NCBI GenBank assembly: GCA_963739045.1
Contig: CAVTYY010000004.1
Coordinates: forward strand, 868,001-932,000
Origin: Halobacillus_B sp963739045
Lineage (GTDB): Bacteria > Bacillota > Bacilli > Bacillales > Halobacillaceae
Length of the DNA: 64,000 bases
Direction of reading: 5' to 3'
Below are positions 51,908 through 60,434 of the stretch, piece after piece; position 1 is the stretch's first letter; every line of letters begins with the position of its first letter. The notes under the pieces are model-generated. The model saw nothing but the letters and a program-made list of their open reading frames with translations. It searched no databases and had not been told where the DNA came from. A program made the translations under genes and the position numbers.

Positions 51908-52459
51908 TTGGCAGAAGAGCGCATTGAAACTATTATTAAAGAAATCCAATATTGGAAAAAAAGTCATTTATTACCCAGAGAATATTGTGATTTTCTGTTA
52001 GCTCTTTATACGCAAGGGGATGAAGAAGCCGGCAGCCTTGAAATGGAACCTAGAGTAGCAGGAAAGCGGTTATCAGCGGTCCTGACGGGCAGCACCCTTT
52101 TTTTGTTACCCCTTTCATTTCTTGTCATTTATTTTACTGAAATAGACCCGCTTTTGCAAACAGGTCTTTTGTCGACATTTGCGATCTTTACTTTTTTTTA
52201 CGGAAGATTTTTAAAAAAGCGCAATAATTTTCAGTTTCATATTCCTGTGATTGTTGGTTTTTTAATTTTGCTTCTCCTGTCAGTAAGTATGTTTCATACG
52301 TTCTATACTAATAATAAAATCATCTATTTACTTCTACTTGCCAACAGTCTGGTATGGGTGGGGACAGGCTTTCGTCTAAAGCTTTATTATTTAATTGCTG
52401 CTGGAGTAATTGGTTTGATTTTGACTATCATATTAACTGTTCTAGAAGTTTTCACATGA
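51908..52459 (+). CDS. Hypothetical five-helix membrane protein
   Basis: A 183-residue protein I do not recognise. The first 45 residues are soluble and charged (AEERIETIIKEIQYWKKSHLLPREYCDFLLALYTQG). Five hydrophobic segments follow (about 57-80, 83-103, 111-136, 139-158 and 160-182). The start is TTG 51908, five bases after GAGGTGATG. It lies between rpoD and cccA. The soluble N-terminus resembles a short membrane-proximal helical hairpin, and no catalytic residues stand out. Confidence 0.8.
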   Translation: MAEERIETIIKEIQYWKKSHLLPREYCDFLLALYTQGDEEAGSLEMEPRVAGKRLSAVLTGSTLFLLPLSFLVIYFTEIDPLLQTGLLSTFAIFTFFYGRFLKKRNNFQFHIPVIVGFLILLLLSVSMFHTFYTNNKIIYLLLLANSLVWVGTGFRLKLYYLIAAGVIGLILTIILTVLEVFT

Positions 52460-52549
52460 TAGCCCTTTCCTAAGTAAAGGTTTTCAAGTAAAATGAATGT
52501 AGTCTATCTCACTTTTAGTGAAAGGGAATACATAAGGAGGTTGCATGTA

Positions 52550-52924
52550 ATGAAGAGAAACCCTGTGATTCCTTTTGCAATTATTGCTGTTCTCGGTATT
52601 GTAGCTATGATTGTTCTATCTACAGTTGGGGGTAACCAGCGGGAAGCAATTCAAAAGGCAGAAGAAAATGGTGGTAAAACTGAACAAGATGCCTCGGGAT
52701 CAAGTGAAGATCCGGAGAAGCTTTTCGAAGCGAAGTGTGCGACTTGTCATGGCGCAGATTTGAGCGGCGGAGTAGGTCCAAACCTTCAAAAGGTAGGGAG
52801 CCGTTATTCAGCAGAAGATATTCAAAACATAATTAAAAACGGTAAAGGCGGCCAGATGCCTCCAGGTTTGTATGGCGGTGAACAAGCAAAGAAAATAGCC
52901 GAATGGCTGGCTAAAAAGAAGTAA
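52550..52924 (+). CDS. cccA: Cytochrome c550 (membrane-anchored)
   Basis: A 124-residue c-type cytochrome. One N-terminal helix (about 6-26) anchors it outside the membrane, followed by an acidic linker. The heme domain has the attachment site CATCH near residues 63-67 and the axial methionine in GGQMPPG near 101-107. It carries electrons in the respiratory chain. ATG 52550 follows AAGGAGG. Length matches B. subtilis CccA (120). Confidence 0.95.
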   Translation: MKRNPVIPFAIIAVLGIVAMIVLSTVGGNQREAIQKAEENGGKTEQDASGSSEDPEKLFEAKCATCHGADLSGGVGPNLQKVGSRYSAEDIQNIIKNGKGGQMPPGLYGGEQAKKIAEWLAKKK

Positions 52925-52931
52925 ACATGGA

Positions 52932-52970
52932 GAAAAGCTTTCTGGACCCATTCAGAAAGCTTTTCTTTTT
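52932..52970 (+). terminator. Terminator of cccA
   Basis: GAAAAGCTTTCTG and CAGAAAGCTTTTC are perfectly complementary around an 8-base loop, followed by five Ts. Confidence 0.92.
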
Positions 52971-52987
52971 ATGAGAGGACAATTTGT

Positions 52988-53695
52988 ATGAATGTTTATC
53001 AATTATCTAAGCGTCTGGAGAAAGTAGCAGAATTTCTTCCGAATCATGCGAAGTTTGCTGATATTGGTTCGGACCATGCTTATTTACCCTGTTATGTGTG
53101 TCTTAGAGATCCTTATGCCCAAGCCATAGCAGGTGAAGTGAATCAAGGTCCGTACGATTCTGCAAAGCAAGAAGTGAAGGCTCAAGAGCTTCAGGATAGA
53201 ATTGAAGTAAGGCTCGGAGATGGACTTGAAATACTTAAAAGTGATGAGGTAGATCAAATCGTTATTGCAGGAATGGGTGGCCCTCTTATTCGCGACATAC
53301 TTGAACGTGGTAAGGATAAATTGACCTCAGTGAAACGAATCATTGTTCAGCCTAACATTGGGGCGAAGTCATTGCGTAAATGGTTCTTTGAACACGATTT
53401 TAAGCTGGTAGAGGAAACAATTCTTGAAGAGAATAATCATATTTATGAAGTTTTAACAGCAGAGCCAGGAGATCCTCACGAAGGATACCATCAAGAAGAA
53501 TTGGCAAAAGAAATGTGGCTCGGTCCGAGGCTTCTTGAACAGAGGACCGCTGTGTTTAAAGAATACTGCAAAGTAGAAAGAATGAAAAAGGAAAAAGTAC
53601 TTAACCAGTTGAAGCAGGCGAATGAACCGCAGCTGGAAAAGGTCAATAATCTTACTCAAGAAATTAACTGGCTGAAGGAGGTCTTGGATTCATGA
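52988..53695 (+). CDS. trmK: tRNA m1A22 methyltransferase TrmK
   Basis: A 235-residue SAM-dependent enzyme that makes 1-methyladenosine at position 22 of tRNA-Ser and tRNA-Tyr. The SAM site is FADIGSDHAYLP near residues 22-33. The conserved IAGMGGPLIRDIL is near 94-106, and a C-terminal coiled coil (about 190-235) completes the family layout. It overlaps the DUF34 gene by four bases. Confidence 0.95.
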   Translation: MNVYQLSKRLEKVAEFLPNHAKFADIGSDHAYLPCYVCLRDPYAQAIAGEVNQGPYDSAKQEVKAQELQDRIEVRLGDGLEILKSDEVDQIVIAGMGGPLIRDILERGKDKLTSVKRIIVQPNIGAKSLRKWFFEHDFKLVEETILEENNHIYEVLTAEPGDPHEGYHQEELAKEMWLGPRLLEQRTAVFKEYCKVERMKKEKVLNQLKQANEPQLEKVNNLTQEINWLKEVLDS

Positions 53696-54810
53696 CAAAA
53701 ACAGTAACTGGACAAGAGATCATTCGGCAATTTGAAAGCTGGTCACCGAAGCACCTGGCATTTGACTGGGATAATATTGGACTTCAAGTAGGTACCTTGA
53801 ATAAACCCGTTAGAAACGTATTGGTAACTTTAGATGTTCTGGAAAATGTTGTGGATGAAGCGATTATGAAAAATATAGATCTCATCATTGCCCACCATCC
53901 TCTTCTTTTTGCTCCTTTAAAGCAAGTCAATTTAGATTCACCGAAAGGGAAAATATTACAAAAATTAATTCAGCATAACATTACTGTTTATGCTGCTCAC
54001 ACAAATTTAGATGTTACGCAAGGCGGCGTCAATGATGTCATGGCAGAAGCATTGGATTTGTTTAATTTAAAACCTTTGGTAACTACGGGTGAAGACGAAT
54101 TAATAAAGTTGACCGTATTTATCCCAGAAGATCACCTGCAAAAGGTGCGCACTGCGATCAGTGAGGCAGGAGCGGGCTATATTGGCCATTACAGCCACTG
54201 TACCTTCCAGATTGCCGGTGAAGGCACATTCATGCCACAAGCAGGAACAAGCCCTTATATAGGGACTCAAGGGGCTTTGGAACATGTGAAAGAAAAGCGA
54301 GTGGAAACAATCGTGCCTCGTTCACGGTTAAATAAAGTAATTGCAGCTATGGAGGCCGCTCATCCTTACGAAGAAGTTGCTTATGATCTTTACCCGCTTC
54401 TCAACAAAGGAGAGAAGACAGGGGTTGGAAGAGTGGGGCATTTAAATGAACCGATGACCCTGGAGGCATTTGCTGAATTGGTAAAGATCCGGTACAACAT
54501 TCCTGCGCTAAGAGTGACAGGCGATCTATCCACTTTAGTTAAAACAGTTGCTCTATTAGGAGGCAGCGGGGAAAAGTACATCCATGAAGCTAAACGAGAA
54601 GGTGCGGATGTCTATATCACAGGAGATATGACTTTTCATATGGCCCAGGACGCACAGGAAATGGGGCTTGCTGTAATAGATCCTGGCCACCACGTAGAAA
54701 AGTTAGTTTGCAGTAAAGTGAAAAGCTTTTTAACAGAGGAATGTGAATTTGATGGTGAAATAGGCGTCCATCTTTCCGAAGTTAATACAGAGCCTTTTAC
54801 CTTTCTATAA
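53692..54810 (+). CDS. yqfO: DUF34/Nif3-family dinuclear metal protein (YqfO)
   Basis: A 372-residue NIF3-like protein. The metal-binding histidines are in IAHHPLLF near residues 65-72, AAHTNLDV near 101-108, and the C-terminal DPGHHVEKL near 330-338. An inserted PII-like domain (about 130-235) marks the longer YqfO type. Often labelled GTP cyclohydrolase 1 type 2, but the reaction is not firmly established. The coupling to trmK (ATGA overlap) is conserved across Firmicutes. Confidence 0.94.
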   Translation: MTKTVTGQEIIRQFESWSPKHLAFDWDNIGLQVGTLNKPVRNVLVTLDVLENVVDEAIMKNIDLIIAHHPLLFAPLKQVNLDSPKGKILQKLIQHNITVYAAHTNLDVTQGGVNDVMAEALDLFNLKPLVTTGEDELIKLTVFIPEDHLQKVRTAISEAGAGYIGHYSHCTFQIAGEGTFMPQAGTSPYIGTQGALEHVKEKRVETIVPRSRLNKVIAAMEAAHPYEEVAYDLYPLLNKGEKTGVGRVGHLNEPMTLEAFAELVKIRYNIPALRVTGDLSTLVKTVALLGGSGEKYIHEAKREGADVYITGDMTFHMAQDAQEMGLAVIDPGHHVEKLVCSKVKSFLTEECEFDGEIGVHLSEVNTEPFTFL

Positions 54811-54861
54811 CAGCAATCATTACAAAACAACGTAAACATTACACTGTCCGTTACAGGTATA

Positions 54862-54896
54862 AAAAACCCGAGCCGCTAATCGGCTCGGGTTTTCTG
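54862..54896. terminator. Bidirectional terminator between yqfO and ispH
   Basis: AAAACCCGAGCCG and CGGCTCGGGTTTT pair perfectly around a 5-base loop, with T runs on both strands. It serves the two convergent genes. Confidence 0.93.
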
Positions 54897-54906
54897 TAGA
54901 AGTTTA

Positions 54907-55881
54907 TTATTCTGAATGCTTTGATGTTTCTCTAACTTTTTTCTTGGATTTAATTCTTGGCAGGATCTTCTTCTGTTCCACTTTAGATTCTAAGATCCAG
55001 GTATCTTCATTATCCAGATCATAATTTTCAATAAATTTAATGACCTCTTTAGTAATGGGAGTAGGGGTGGACGCTCCGGCTGTTACGGCAACCTTCTGTA
55101 CTCCTTCCAGCCACTCTAGCTTAATTTCAGTAACATCTGAAATACGATAGGCTTCAGTACCAGCAATTTGTTTAGAAACCTGTGCCAGCCTGTTCGAGTT
55201 ATTACTCTTTGGGTCTCCAACTACAAGAGTTAAATCTGCATCCTTTGCTTGTTCAGACACGGCTTCCTGACGTACTTGGGTAGCCATGCAGATTTCTTGG
55301 TGTTTCTCGACCTGAGGATATTTCTCTTTTACTTTTTCCATTACATCATAAACATCCCACTGACTCATAGTGGTCTGATTGGTAATTAAGAGTTTATCAT
55401 GCTCAAGCTCCAATTCTTCTACATCTTCTTCCGTCTGGACGAGATGAACTTTCCCAGGGGCCACGCCTATAGCTCCTTCAGGTTCCGGGTGACCTTTCTT
55501 ACCTACGTAAATGATTTCATAGCCGTCAGAAACTTTATCACGTATTAAATTATGCGTGTTTGTAACGTCCGGGCAAGTCGCGTCCAGGGCGGTTAATCCT
55601 TTTGCTTTGGCTCTTTCTTTTACTTCAGGTGACACGCCGTGAGCGGTGAAAATAACCGTTCCTTCATTGATTCCTTCTAAGAGATCCATACGGTTCTTAC
55701 CGTCCACTGTTATGATTCCTTCGCTCTCAAAGGCATCTGTTACATGAGTATTATGAACAATCATTCCTAGAATATATATAGGGCGCGGTAAATTGGGGTC
55801 TTTCGCCGCATTTTGGGCAATGACCATCGCATCTACTACACCATAGCAATAGCCGCGCGGAGCAATTTTAATAACTTCCAT
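54907..55881 (-). CDS. ispH: 4-hydroxy-3-methylbut-2-enyl diphosphate reductase (IspH)
   Basis: A 324-residue iron-sulfur enzyme and last step of the MEP isoprenoid pathway, giving IPP and DMAPP. The three cluster cysteines are in RGYCYGV near residue 12, DATCPDV near 104 and EICMATQVRQEA near 198. The histidines of the active site are in IVHNTHV and FTAHGVS. Length fits the longer Bacillus type. It is transcribed alone on the bottom strand, convergent with yqfO. The other 4Fe-4S MEP enzyme, ispG, lies 5 kb away. Confidence 0.96.
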   Translation of the reverse strand: MEVIKIAPRGYCYGVVDAMVIAQNAAKDPNLPRPIYILGMIVHNTHVTDAFESEGIITVDGKNRMDLLEGINEGTVIFTAHGVSPEVKERAKAKGLTALDATCPDVTNTHNLIRDKVSDGYEIIYVGKKGHPEPEGAIGVAPGKVHLVQTEEDVEELELEHDKLLITNQTTMSQWDVYDVMEKVKEKYPQVEKHQEICMATQVRQEAVSEQAKDADLTLVVGDPKSNNSNRLAQVSKQIAGTEAYRISDVTEIKLEWLEGVQKVAVTAGASTPTPITKEVIKFIENYDLDNEDTWILESKVEQKKILPRIKSKKKVRETSKHSE

Positions 55882-56058
55882 GCGTTTGTTCCTCCTCTAT
55901 AGCTAATCAAGCTGTAAGCATTTATAATCCATATTCATTATAAAGGGTATAGCGGGAGAAAACAAAGAATCTCTTCAAGGAATCATTGTAACCGTGCATT
56001 TATCCGTTGTGTCTATTATAATAAGAGAGGGACATTTCTACATTAAAGGAGCACATAT

Positions 56059-57381
56059 ATGAGTAATCATTCATTTGATCAGTATTCGATCAATTCAACA
56101 ATAAGTCAAATCGTTGAAGGGATGGGCTTTAAAGAGCCTACGCCTATTCAGCAAAAAGTTATTCCGGCGGCATTAAGAGGAGAAAGTATTATTGGACAAT
56201 CTCATACGGGATCAGGAAAGACACATGCTTTTCTTCTGTCTATGCTGAACGGTTTAGATGAAAATTTAAAACAAGTGCAGTATGTTGTTACTGCACCGAC
56301 GAGAGAACTTGCCATCCAGATTTATGACGAAGTGACTAAAGCTGCTGCCCTGGCAGGAAAAGAAAAAGCCTGGCAGGCAAAACTCGTCATTGGCGGCACG
56401 GACAAATTGAAAATGATGGAGAAGCTCTCCTCCAACCAACCGCAGATTGTGGTCGGAACTCCAGGAAGAATTCTGGATATGACGAAGGAAGAAGCACTTA
56501 ATTTAGGAGGAGTGAAAGCATTTGTCCTTGATGAAGCAGATTTAATGCTGGATCTTGGTTTCATTGAAGATGTAGACCAAATCCTCCTTCGTACAAATCC
56601 AGATGTTCAGCTGATGGTCTTTTCTGCGACAATACCTGAACGGTTGCAGCCGTTTTTAAAAAAATATCTTGCCAATCCGACTCATATTCAAATTGAAGAT
56701 AATAAACCTTCACCAGAGTCTATGGAACACAGGCTGATCCCATTACGTCATAAGAACCCGGCAGATATCATTGTCGATATAACTAAAGTCATCCAGCCTT
56801 ATTTAGCGATTATTTTTACTAATGGCAAGGAACAGGCCGATGAACTTGCATCAGAGTTACTGGATCGAGGTTTAGAAACAGGGCTCATTCATGGCGGGTT
56901 GTCCCCTCGTGAACGTAAGCGTATGCTCAAGGAACTTCAGGGCCTTCGCTATCAGTATATTGTGGCAACGGACCTTGCTTCCAGGGGAATTGATATCCAG
57001 GGGGTTAGTCATGTCATAAATGCCCGGCTTCCGAAAGAAGAAGAATTTTATATTCACCGAGTAGGGAGAACAGCTCGCGCAGGGTTAAAGGGAACGGCGA
57101 TTAATTTGTATACGGAAGAAGATCTACCGCTTATTCAAAGACTGGAAAAACGCGGACTCACTTTTGACTTTTTTGAAGTGAAGAATGGAGAATGGAAAGA
57201 AGTAAAATCCTATAATGAACGGCAGACTAGACAGCGCAAGGAAACGGACATCGAGAAACAGGCACGCCACATGGTGCGTAAACCAAAGAAAGTCAAGCCA
57301 GGTTATAAGAAGAAAATGAAACGTGAAACAGAGAAAAACGTTAAGAAATTAAAAAGAAATAGTTTCCGTAACAAGAAATAG
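56059..57381 (+). CDS. cshB: DEAD-box RNA helicase CshB
   Basis: A 440-residue helicase of the cold-shock CshB type. The Q motif (GFKEPTPIQQKVIP near residues 22-35) is followed by motif I SHTGSGKTHA near 53-62, DEAD in FVLDEADLML near 155-164, and SAT near 194-196. The arginine finger region HRVGRTARAG comes later. A very basic C-terminal tail (about 380-440) probably binds RNA. It precedes nfo by 16 bases. Confidence 0.94.
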   Translation: MSNHSFDQYSINSTISQIVEGMGFKEPTPIQQKVIPAALRGESIIGQSHTGSGKTHAFLLSMLNGLDENLKQVQYVVTAPTRELAIQIYDEVTKAAALAGKEKAWQAKLVIGGTDKLKMMEKLSSNQPQIVVGTPGRILDMTKEEALNLGGVKAFVLDEADLMLDLGFIEDVDQILLRTNPDVQLMVFSATIPERLQPFLKKYLANPTHIQIEDNKPSPESMEHRLIPLRHKNPADIIVDITKVIQPYLAIIFTNGKEQADELASELLDRGLETGLIHGGLSPRERKRMLKELQGLRYQYIVATDLASRGIDIQGVSHVINARLPKEEEFYIHRVGRTARAGLKGTAINLYTEEDLPLIQRLEKRGLTFDFFEVKNGEWKEVKSYNERQTRQRKETDIEKQARHMVRKPKKVKPGYKKKMKRETEKNVKKLKRNSFRNKK

Positions 57382-57397
57382 AAAGGCAGGTATTCAT

Positions 57398-58303
57398 ATG
57401 GTGAAAATAGGATCACATGTATCGATGAAAGGCAAAAAAATGCTGCTTGGTGCTAGTGAAGAAGCAGCTTCTTATGGATCTTCCACGTTTATGATTTATA
57501 CAGGTGCTCCGCAAAACACGAGAAGGCGCCCCATTGAAGAACTTAATATTGATGCGGGACAAGAGCACATGAAAGAGCATGGAATTGATAATATCGTTGT
57601 TCACGCGCCGTATATTATTAATGCAGGCAATACAACGAAGCCCGAAACCTTTCAATTAGCCATCGACTTTCTGAGAAGTGAAATTGAACGCACGGAGGCA
57701 CTAGGAGCCAGACAAATTGTGCTTCATCCTGGTTCGCATGTGGGACAAGGTGTGGAAAAAGGAATTCCGAGAATCATCGAAGGGTTAAATGAAGTTCTGC
57801 ACAAGGATCAGAAAGTGCAAATTGCCCTGGAGACTATGGCAGGTAAAGGCTCGGAGATTGGCCGAACCTTTGATGAACTGGCACAAATCATTGATGGAGT
57901 TACCTTGAATGAGAAGCTTTCTATCTGTATGGATACCTGTCACATTCACGATGCTGGATATGATGTAGTGGGTGATTTTGATGGTGTTCTGGAAGAGTTT
58001 GATAAAATTGTAGGGCTTGAGCGTTTGAAGGTAATCCATGTGAATGACAGTAAAAATGAATGCGGTGCTGCCAAAGATAGACACGAAAATATCGGATTTG
58101 GGCACGTGGGTTTTGATGCTTTGCACAAGGTGGTTCATCATTCCGCTTTAACGGAGCTCCCAAAAATATTGGAAACTCCTTATGTTGGGGAAGACAAAAA
58201 GAACAAGCAGCCGCCTTACCGTTTTGAAATCGAAATGTTAAAACAAGGAACATTCGATAAAGATTTGAAAGAAAAAATAATGCAGCAGCAGGTAAAAAGC
58301 TAA
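57398..58303 (+). CDS. nfo: Endonuclease IV
   Basis: A 301-residue AP endonuclease that cuts 5' to abasic sites in base excision repair. The zinc ligands appear in VVHAPYIIN near 68-76, LHPGSHVGQG near 109-118, ALETMAGKG near 144-152 and CMDTCHIHDAGYD near 176-188. HVNDSKNECGAAKDRHENIGFGHVG near 212-236 completes the set. It is probably co-transcribed with cshB and ends in a strong terminator. Confidence 0.96.
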   Translation: MVKIGSHVSMKGKKMLLGASEEAASYGSSTFMIYTGAPQNTRRRPIEELNIDAGQEHMKEHGIDNIVVHAPYIINAGNTTKPETFQLAIDFLRSEIERTEALGARQIVLHPGSHVGQGVEKGIPRIIEGLNEVLHKDQKVQIALETMAGKGSEIGRTFDELAQIIDGVTLNEKLSICMDTCHIHDAGYDVVGDFDGVLEEFDKIVGLERLKVIHVNDSKNECGAAKDRHENIGFGHVGFDALHKVVHHSALTELPKILETPYVGEDKKNKQPPYRFEIEMLKQGTFDKDLKEKIMQQQVKS

Positions 58304-58316
58304 GACAAACAGATTA

Positions 58317-58375
58317 AAAAATCCGAACGATGATGAAATGTTAACGCCATTTTCCATCATCGTTCGGATTTTTTG
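58317..58375. terminator. Terminator between nfo and yqfT
   Basis: AAAATCCGAACGATGATG and CATCATCGTTCGGATTTT pair perfectly (18 bp) around a 20-base loop, flanked by A and T runs, so it can act on both strands. Confidence 0.92.
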
Positions 58376-58535
58376 TGTTTCATGTTATTAGAAGTCTATA
58401 CGTTTCCTCTTTTATACTTGTTCTCCCATCGATGAATAGTGAAGAATGGAATGGCCCTCGATTGTTCGTCTAGATTGGGGCATTTTCTTATGTGGCATCC
58501 TCTTTCTGCTGCACAAATGGCTTAGGATGCTTGAC

Positions 58536-58820
58536 TTACTGAAGCCAATGTTCTACTCCATATTCCTTAGCGAGCTTAAAGAGCAATTGATGAACGGATT
58601 TTGCAGTATCTTTTGAAGTAATAGCTGCTAGTTGATTCAGCATTCTTCTACGTCCTTCTGGATCAAATGGGTTTTCTTTATTTTGTTTTAAGGATTGGAT
58701 AATTTGTGCAGCTTCACTCTTAGATATTTTAATATTGTATTTTTGACTATAAAAAAGTAACTCCTGAGTGGTTAACTGACGTAATTTTTGGGTAAGAAAC
58801 TGTTGGGCCAGATTGAGCAC
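58536..58820 (-). CDS. yqfT: YqfT-family protein (DUF2624)
   Basis: A 94-residue mostly helical protein starting LNLAQQFLTQKLRQLTTQELLFYSQKYNIKISKSEA. The layout (helical N-terminus, NPFDPEGRRRMLNQLAAITS near residues 53-72) fits DUF2624, and its place beside nfo matches B. subtilis yqfT. The start is GTG (complement of 58818-58820). GAGGGG lies about 13 bases upstream, longer than ideal. Function is unknown. Confidence 0.82.
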   Translation of the reverse strand: MLNLAQQFLTQKLRQLTTQELLFYSQKYNIKISKSEAAQIIQSLKQNKENPFDPEGRRRMLNQLAAITSKDTAKSVHQLLFKLAKEYGVEHWLQ

Positions 58821-58994
58821 TGCTAAACGCTTCCCCTCTTATAAGTATTCAGTACACCATATGAATGAGGAGTGCAATTGGTGTATTTACAATATTTGCA
58901 TCAGATCAATGAATTGAATTCTCGGTGGTAGGTAAGTTAGTATAGGTCACTAGGCTCAGTCAAGAACCAAGATGTAGTCTAAAGGAGTGAGCGG

Positions 58995-59702
58995 ATGAAA
59001 GTAGTACGACCATTACTATTAGCTGGAACAGCGGTCCTTCTCGTAGGAATAACATTTGTCATTGTTGATCATTTTAATGAGGAAAAATACAATGCTTTAA
59101 CAAAAGAAAATCAGCAATTAACTAATAAAAACGAGAAGCTGAAAGCGGAAAAGAAATATTTAAAATCTCAGCCATCTGATTTTAAGCAGAAAAGCGGATT
59201 CTTTGTATGGCCAAAGATGGAAAAGACTGCTGATCATTTTGTGAAGGAAAGTGAAGGGAATTTTAAGAAAGCCTGGGCTCTTTATTTAGTAAGAGAATCT
59301 AAACGCTATCATATCAATCCTAATATTGTTTTTGAATTGCTGAATGTGGAATCAGGCGGAACTTTTAATCCTAAGCTTGTAGGACCCAAGACGAAATACG
59401 GTCACGCTTATGGAATGTCACAGTTTATGGAAAATACTGCCCCATGGATCGCAGATATGGGCGGACTCCCATATAAAAAAGATTTATTATTTGATCCTTA
59501 TTATTCCATTGAACTTTCTTTTATTTATCTTGATTATCTTCATGAGAAATATGGAAATTGGGATGAAGCTCTAACTGCTTATAATCGCGGCGTCGCCGGC
59601 TTAAAGGAATATAAAGCGGAAAATGGACATGCAAAAAGCGGTTATGCTAAAACGATCCAGAATAAAGCTTCAGACGACACAGCAGTTGCAGTAGCAAATT
59701 AG
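58995..59702 (+). CDS. Membrane-anchored lytic transglycosylase (SLT domain)
   Basis: A 235-residue protein with an N-terminal helix (about 5-27), a coiled-coil stretch rich in K, E, N and Q (about 30-62), and a goose-type lysozyme/SLT domain (about 85-220). The catalytic glutamate is in ELLNVESGGTFNPK near residue 121, followed by AYGMSQFMENTAPW and ALTAYNRG, the usual SLT motifs. It should cut peptidoglycan glycan strands outside the membrane. Ribosome site AAGGAG. I cannot assign a gene name. Confidence 0.9.
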   Translation: MKVVRPLLLAGTAVLLVGITFVIVDHFNEEKYNALTKENQQLTNKNEKLKAEKKYLKSQPSDFKQKSGFFVWPKMEKTADHFVKESEGNFKKAWALYLVRESKRYHINPNIVFELLNVESGGTFNPKLVGPKTKYGHAYGMSQFMENTAPWIADMGGLPYKKDLLFDPYYSIELSFIYLDYLHEKYGNWDEALTAYNRGVAGLKEYKAENGHAKSGYAKTIQNKASDDTAVAVAN

Positions 59703-59740
59703 CAGGCATTGTGGGCAATGATATAAGTGGTCATTATTGG

Positions 59741-59775
59741 GAACCGAACCAAGATTAAAGGGTTCGGTTCTTTTT
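59741..59775 (+). terminator. Terminator of the lytic transglycosylase gene
   Basis: GAACCGAACC and GGTTCGGTTC are perfectly complementary around a 10-base loop, followed by five Ts. Confidence 0.92.
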
Positions 59776-59882
59776 ATGAGAAATGATGCTGTTTCCGTTG
59801 TTTCCATCAAGTACCTTTATAATTTAAATACACCCTTCACATACTATAAATGATTCTTTATACAGAAAGTGAGGGTGGTCTC

Positions 59883-60392
59883 ATGTATGATCCAAAAAAT
59901 CCTGTTGAGAATCAAGAGGCAGAACAGGCACCGGAGCATGGTGACGAAATGGAACAAGTAACCGAAGAGGAAGAACTTGAGGAACTTGATGATTCCGTTG
60001 CTGATGAACGGGAAGAGATAGAACAGGACGACGATGAAGATTTCGTTGAACTGGAAAATCGCAATCCTGATGAATCCGTGTATACGGAAAGTTACGAAGA
60101 AGAATTTGCCGCGGAAGCTGCTGCCGTTCCAATAAATGACCCAATGGACAACAATGAAGAGAAAGAAACGATTATGAATAGCGAAGTAAACGCAGCTATG
60201 GGCTGGCTTGGTTTAACTGTCAGCATACTTTCCTTTTTCTTTGCACCGCTTATTTTAGGCGCTGCAGGTATAATCCTTGGGATTGTAGCTAAACGGCAGA
60301 ATGCAGATACACTTGGAAATATGGCGATTATAGTCAGTATTATTTCCATTTTGTTTTCTCTGTTTTTTGCACCGTTTTATAATTTCTTCTAG
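59883..60392 (+). CDS. yqfX: Acidic membrane protein, DUF4190-like (YqfX position)
   Basis: A 169-residue protein. The first 100 residues are extremely acidic (long runs of E and D with few basic residues), which suits a cytoplasmic tail in a salt-adapted cell. The last 65 residues form two hydrophobic segments around GAAGIILGIVAKRQNADTLGNMAIIVSIISILFSLFFAP, the DUF4190-type pair. ATG 59883 follows GAGGGTGG. It precedes ispG as B. subtilis yqfX does. Function is unknown. Confidence 0.8.
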   Translation: MYDPKNPVENQEAEQAPEHGDEMEQVTEEEELEELDDSVADEREEIEQDDDEDFVELENRNPDESVYTESYEEEFAAEAAAVPINDPMDNNEEKETIMNSEVNAAMGWLGLTVSILSFFFAPLILGAAGIILGIVAKRQNADTLGNMAIIVSIISILFSLFFAPFYNFF

Positions 60393-60398
60393 ATCAAA

Positions 60399-60433
60399 AA
60401 AAGGGTGGACCCAGAAGTGGGTCCACCCTTTTA
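60399..60433. terminator. Bidirectional terminator between yqfX and ispG
   Basis: AAAAGGGTGGACCCA and TGGGTCCACCCTTTT are perfect 15-base arms with a 4-base loop, between two convergent genes. Confidence 0.95.
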
Positions 60434-60434
60434 A

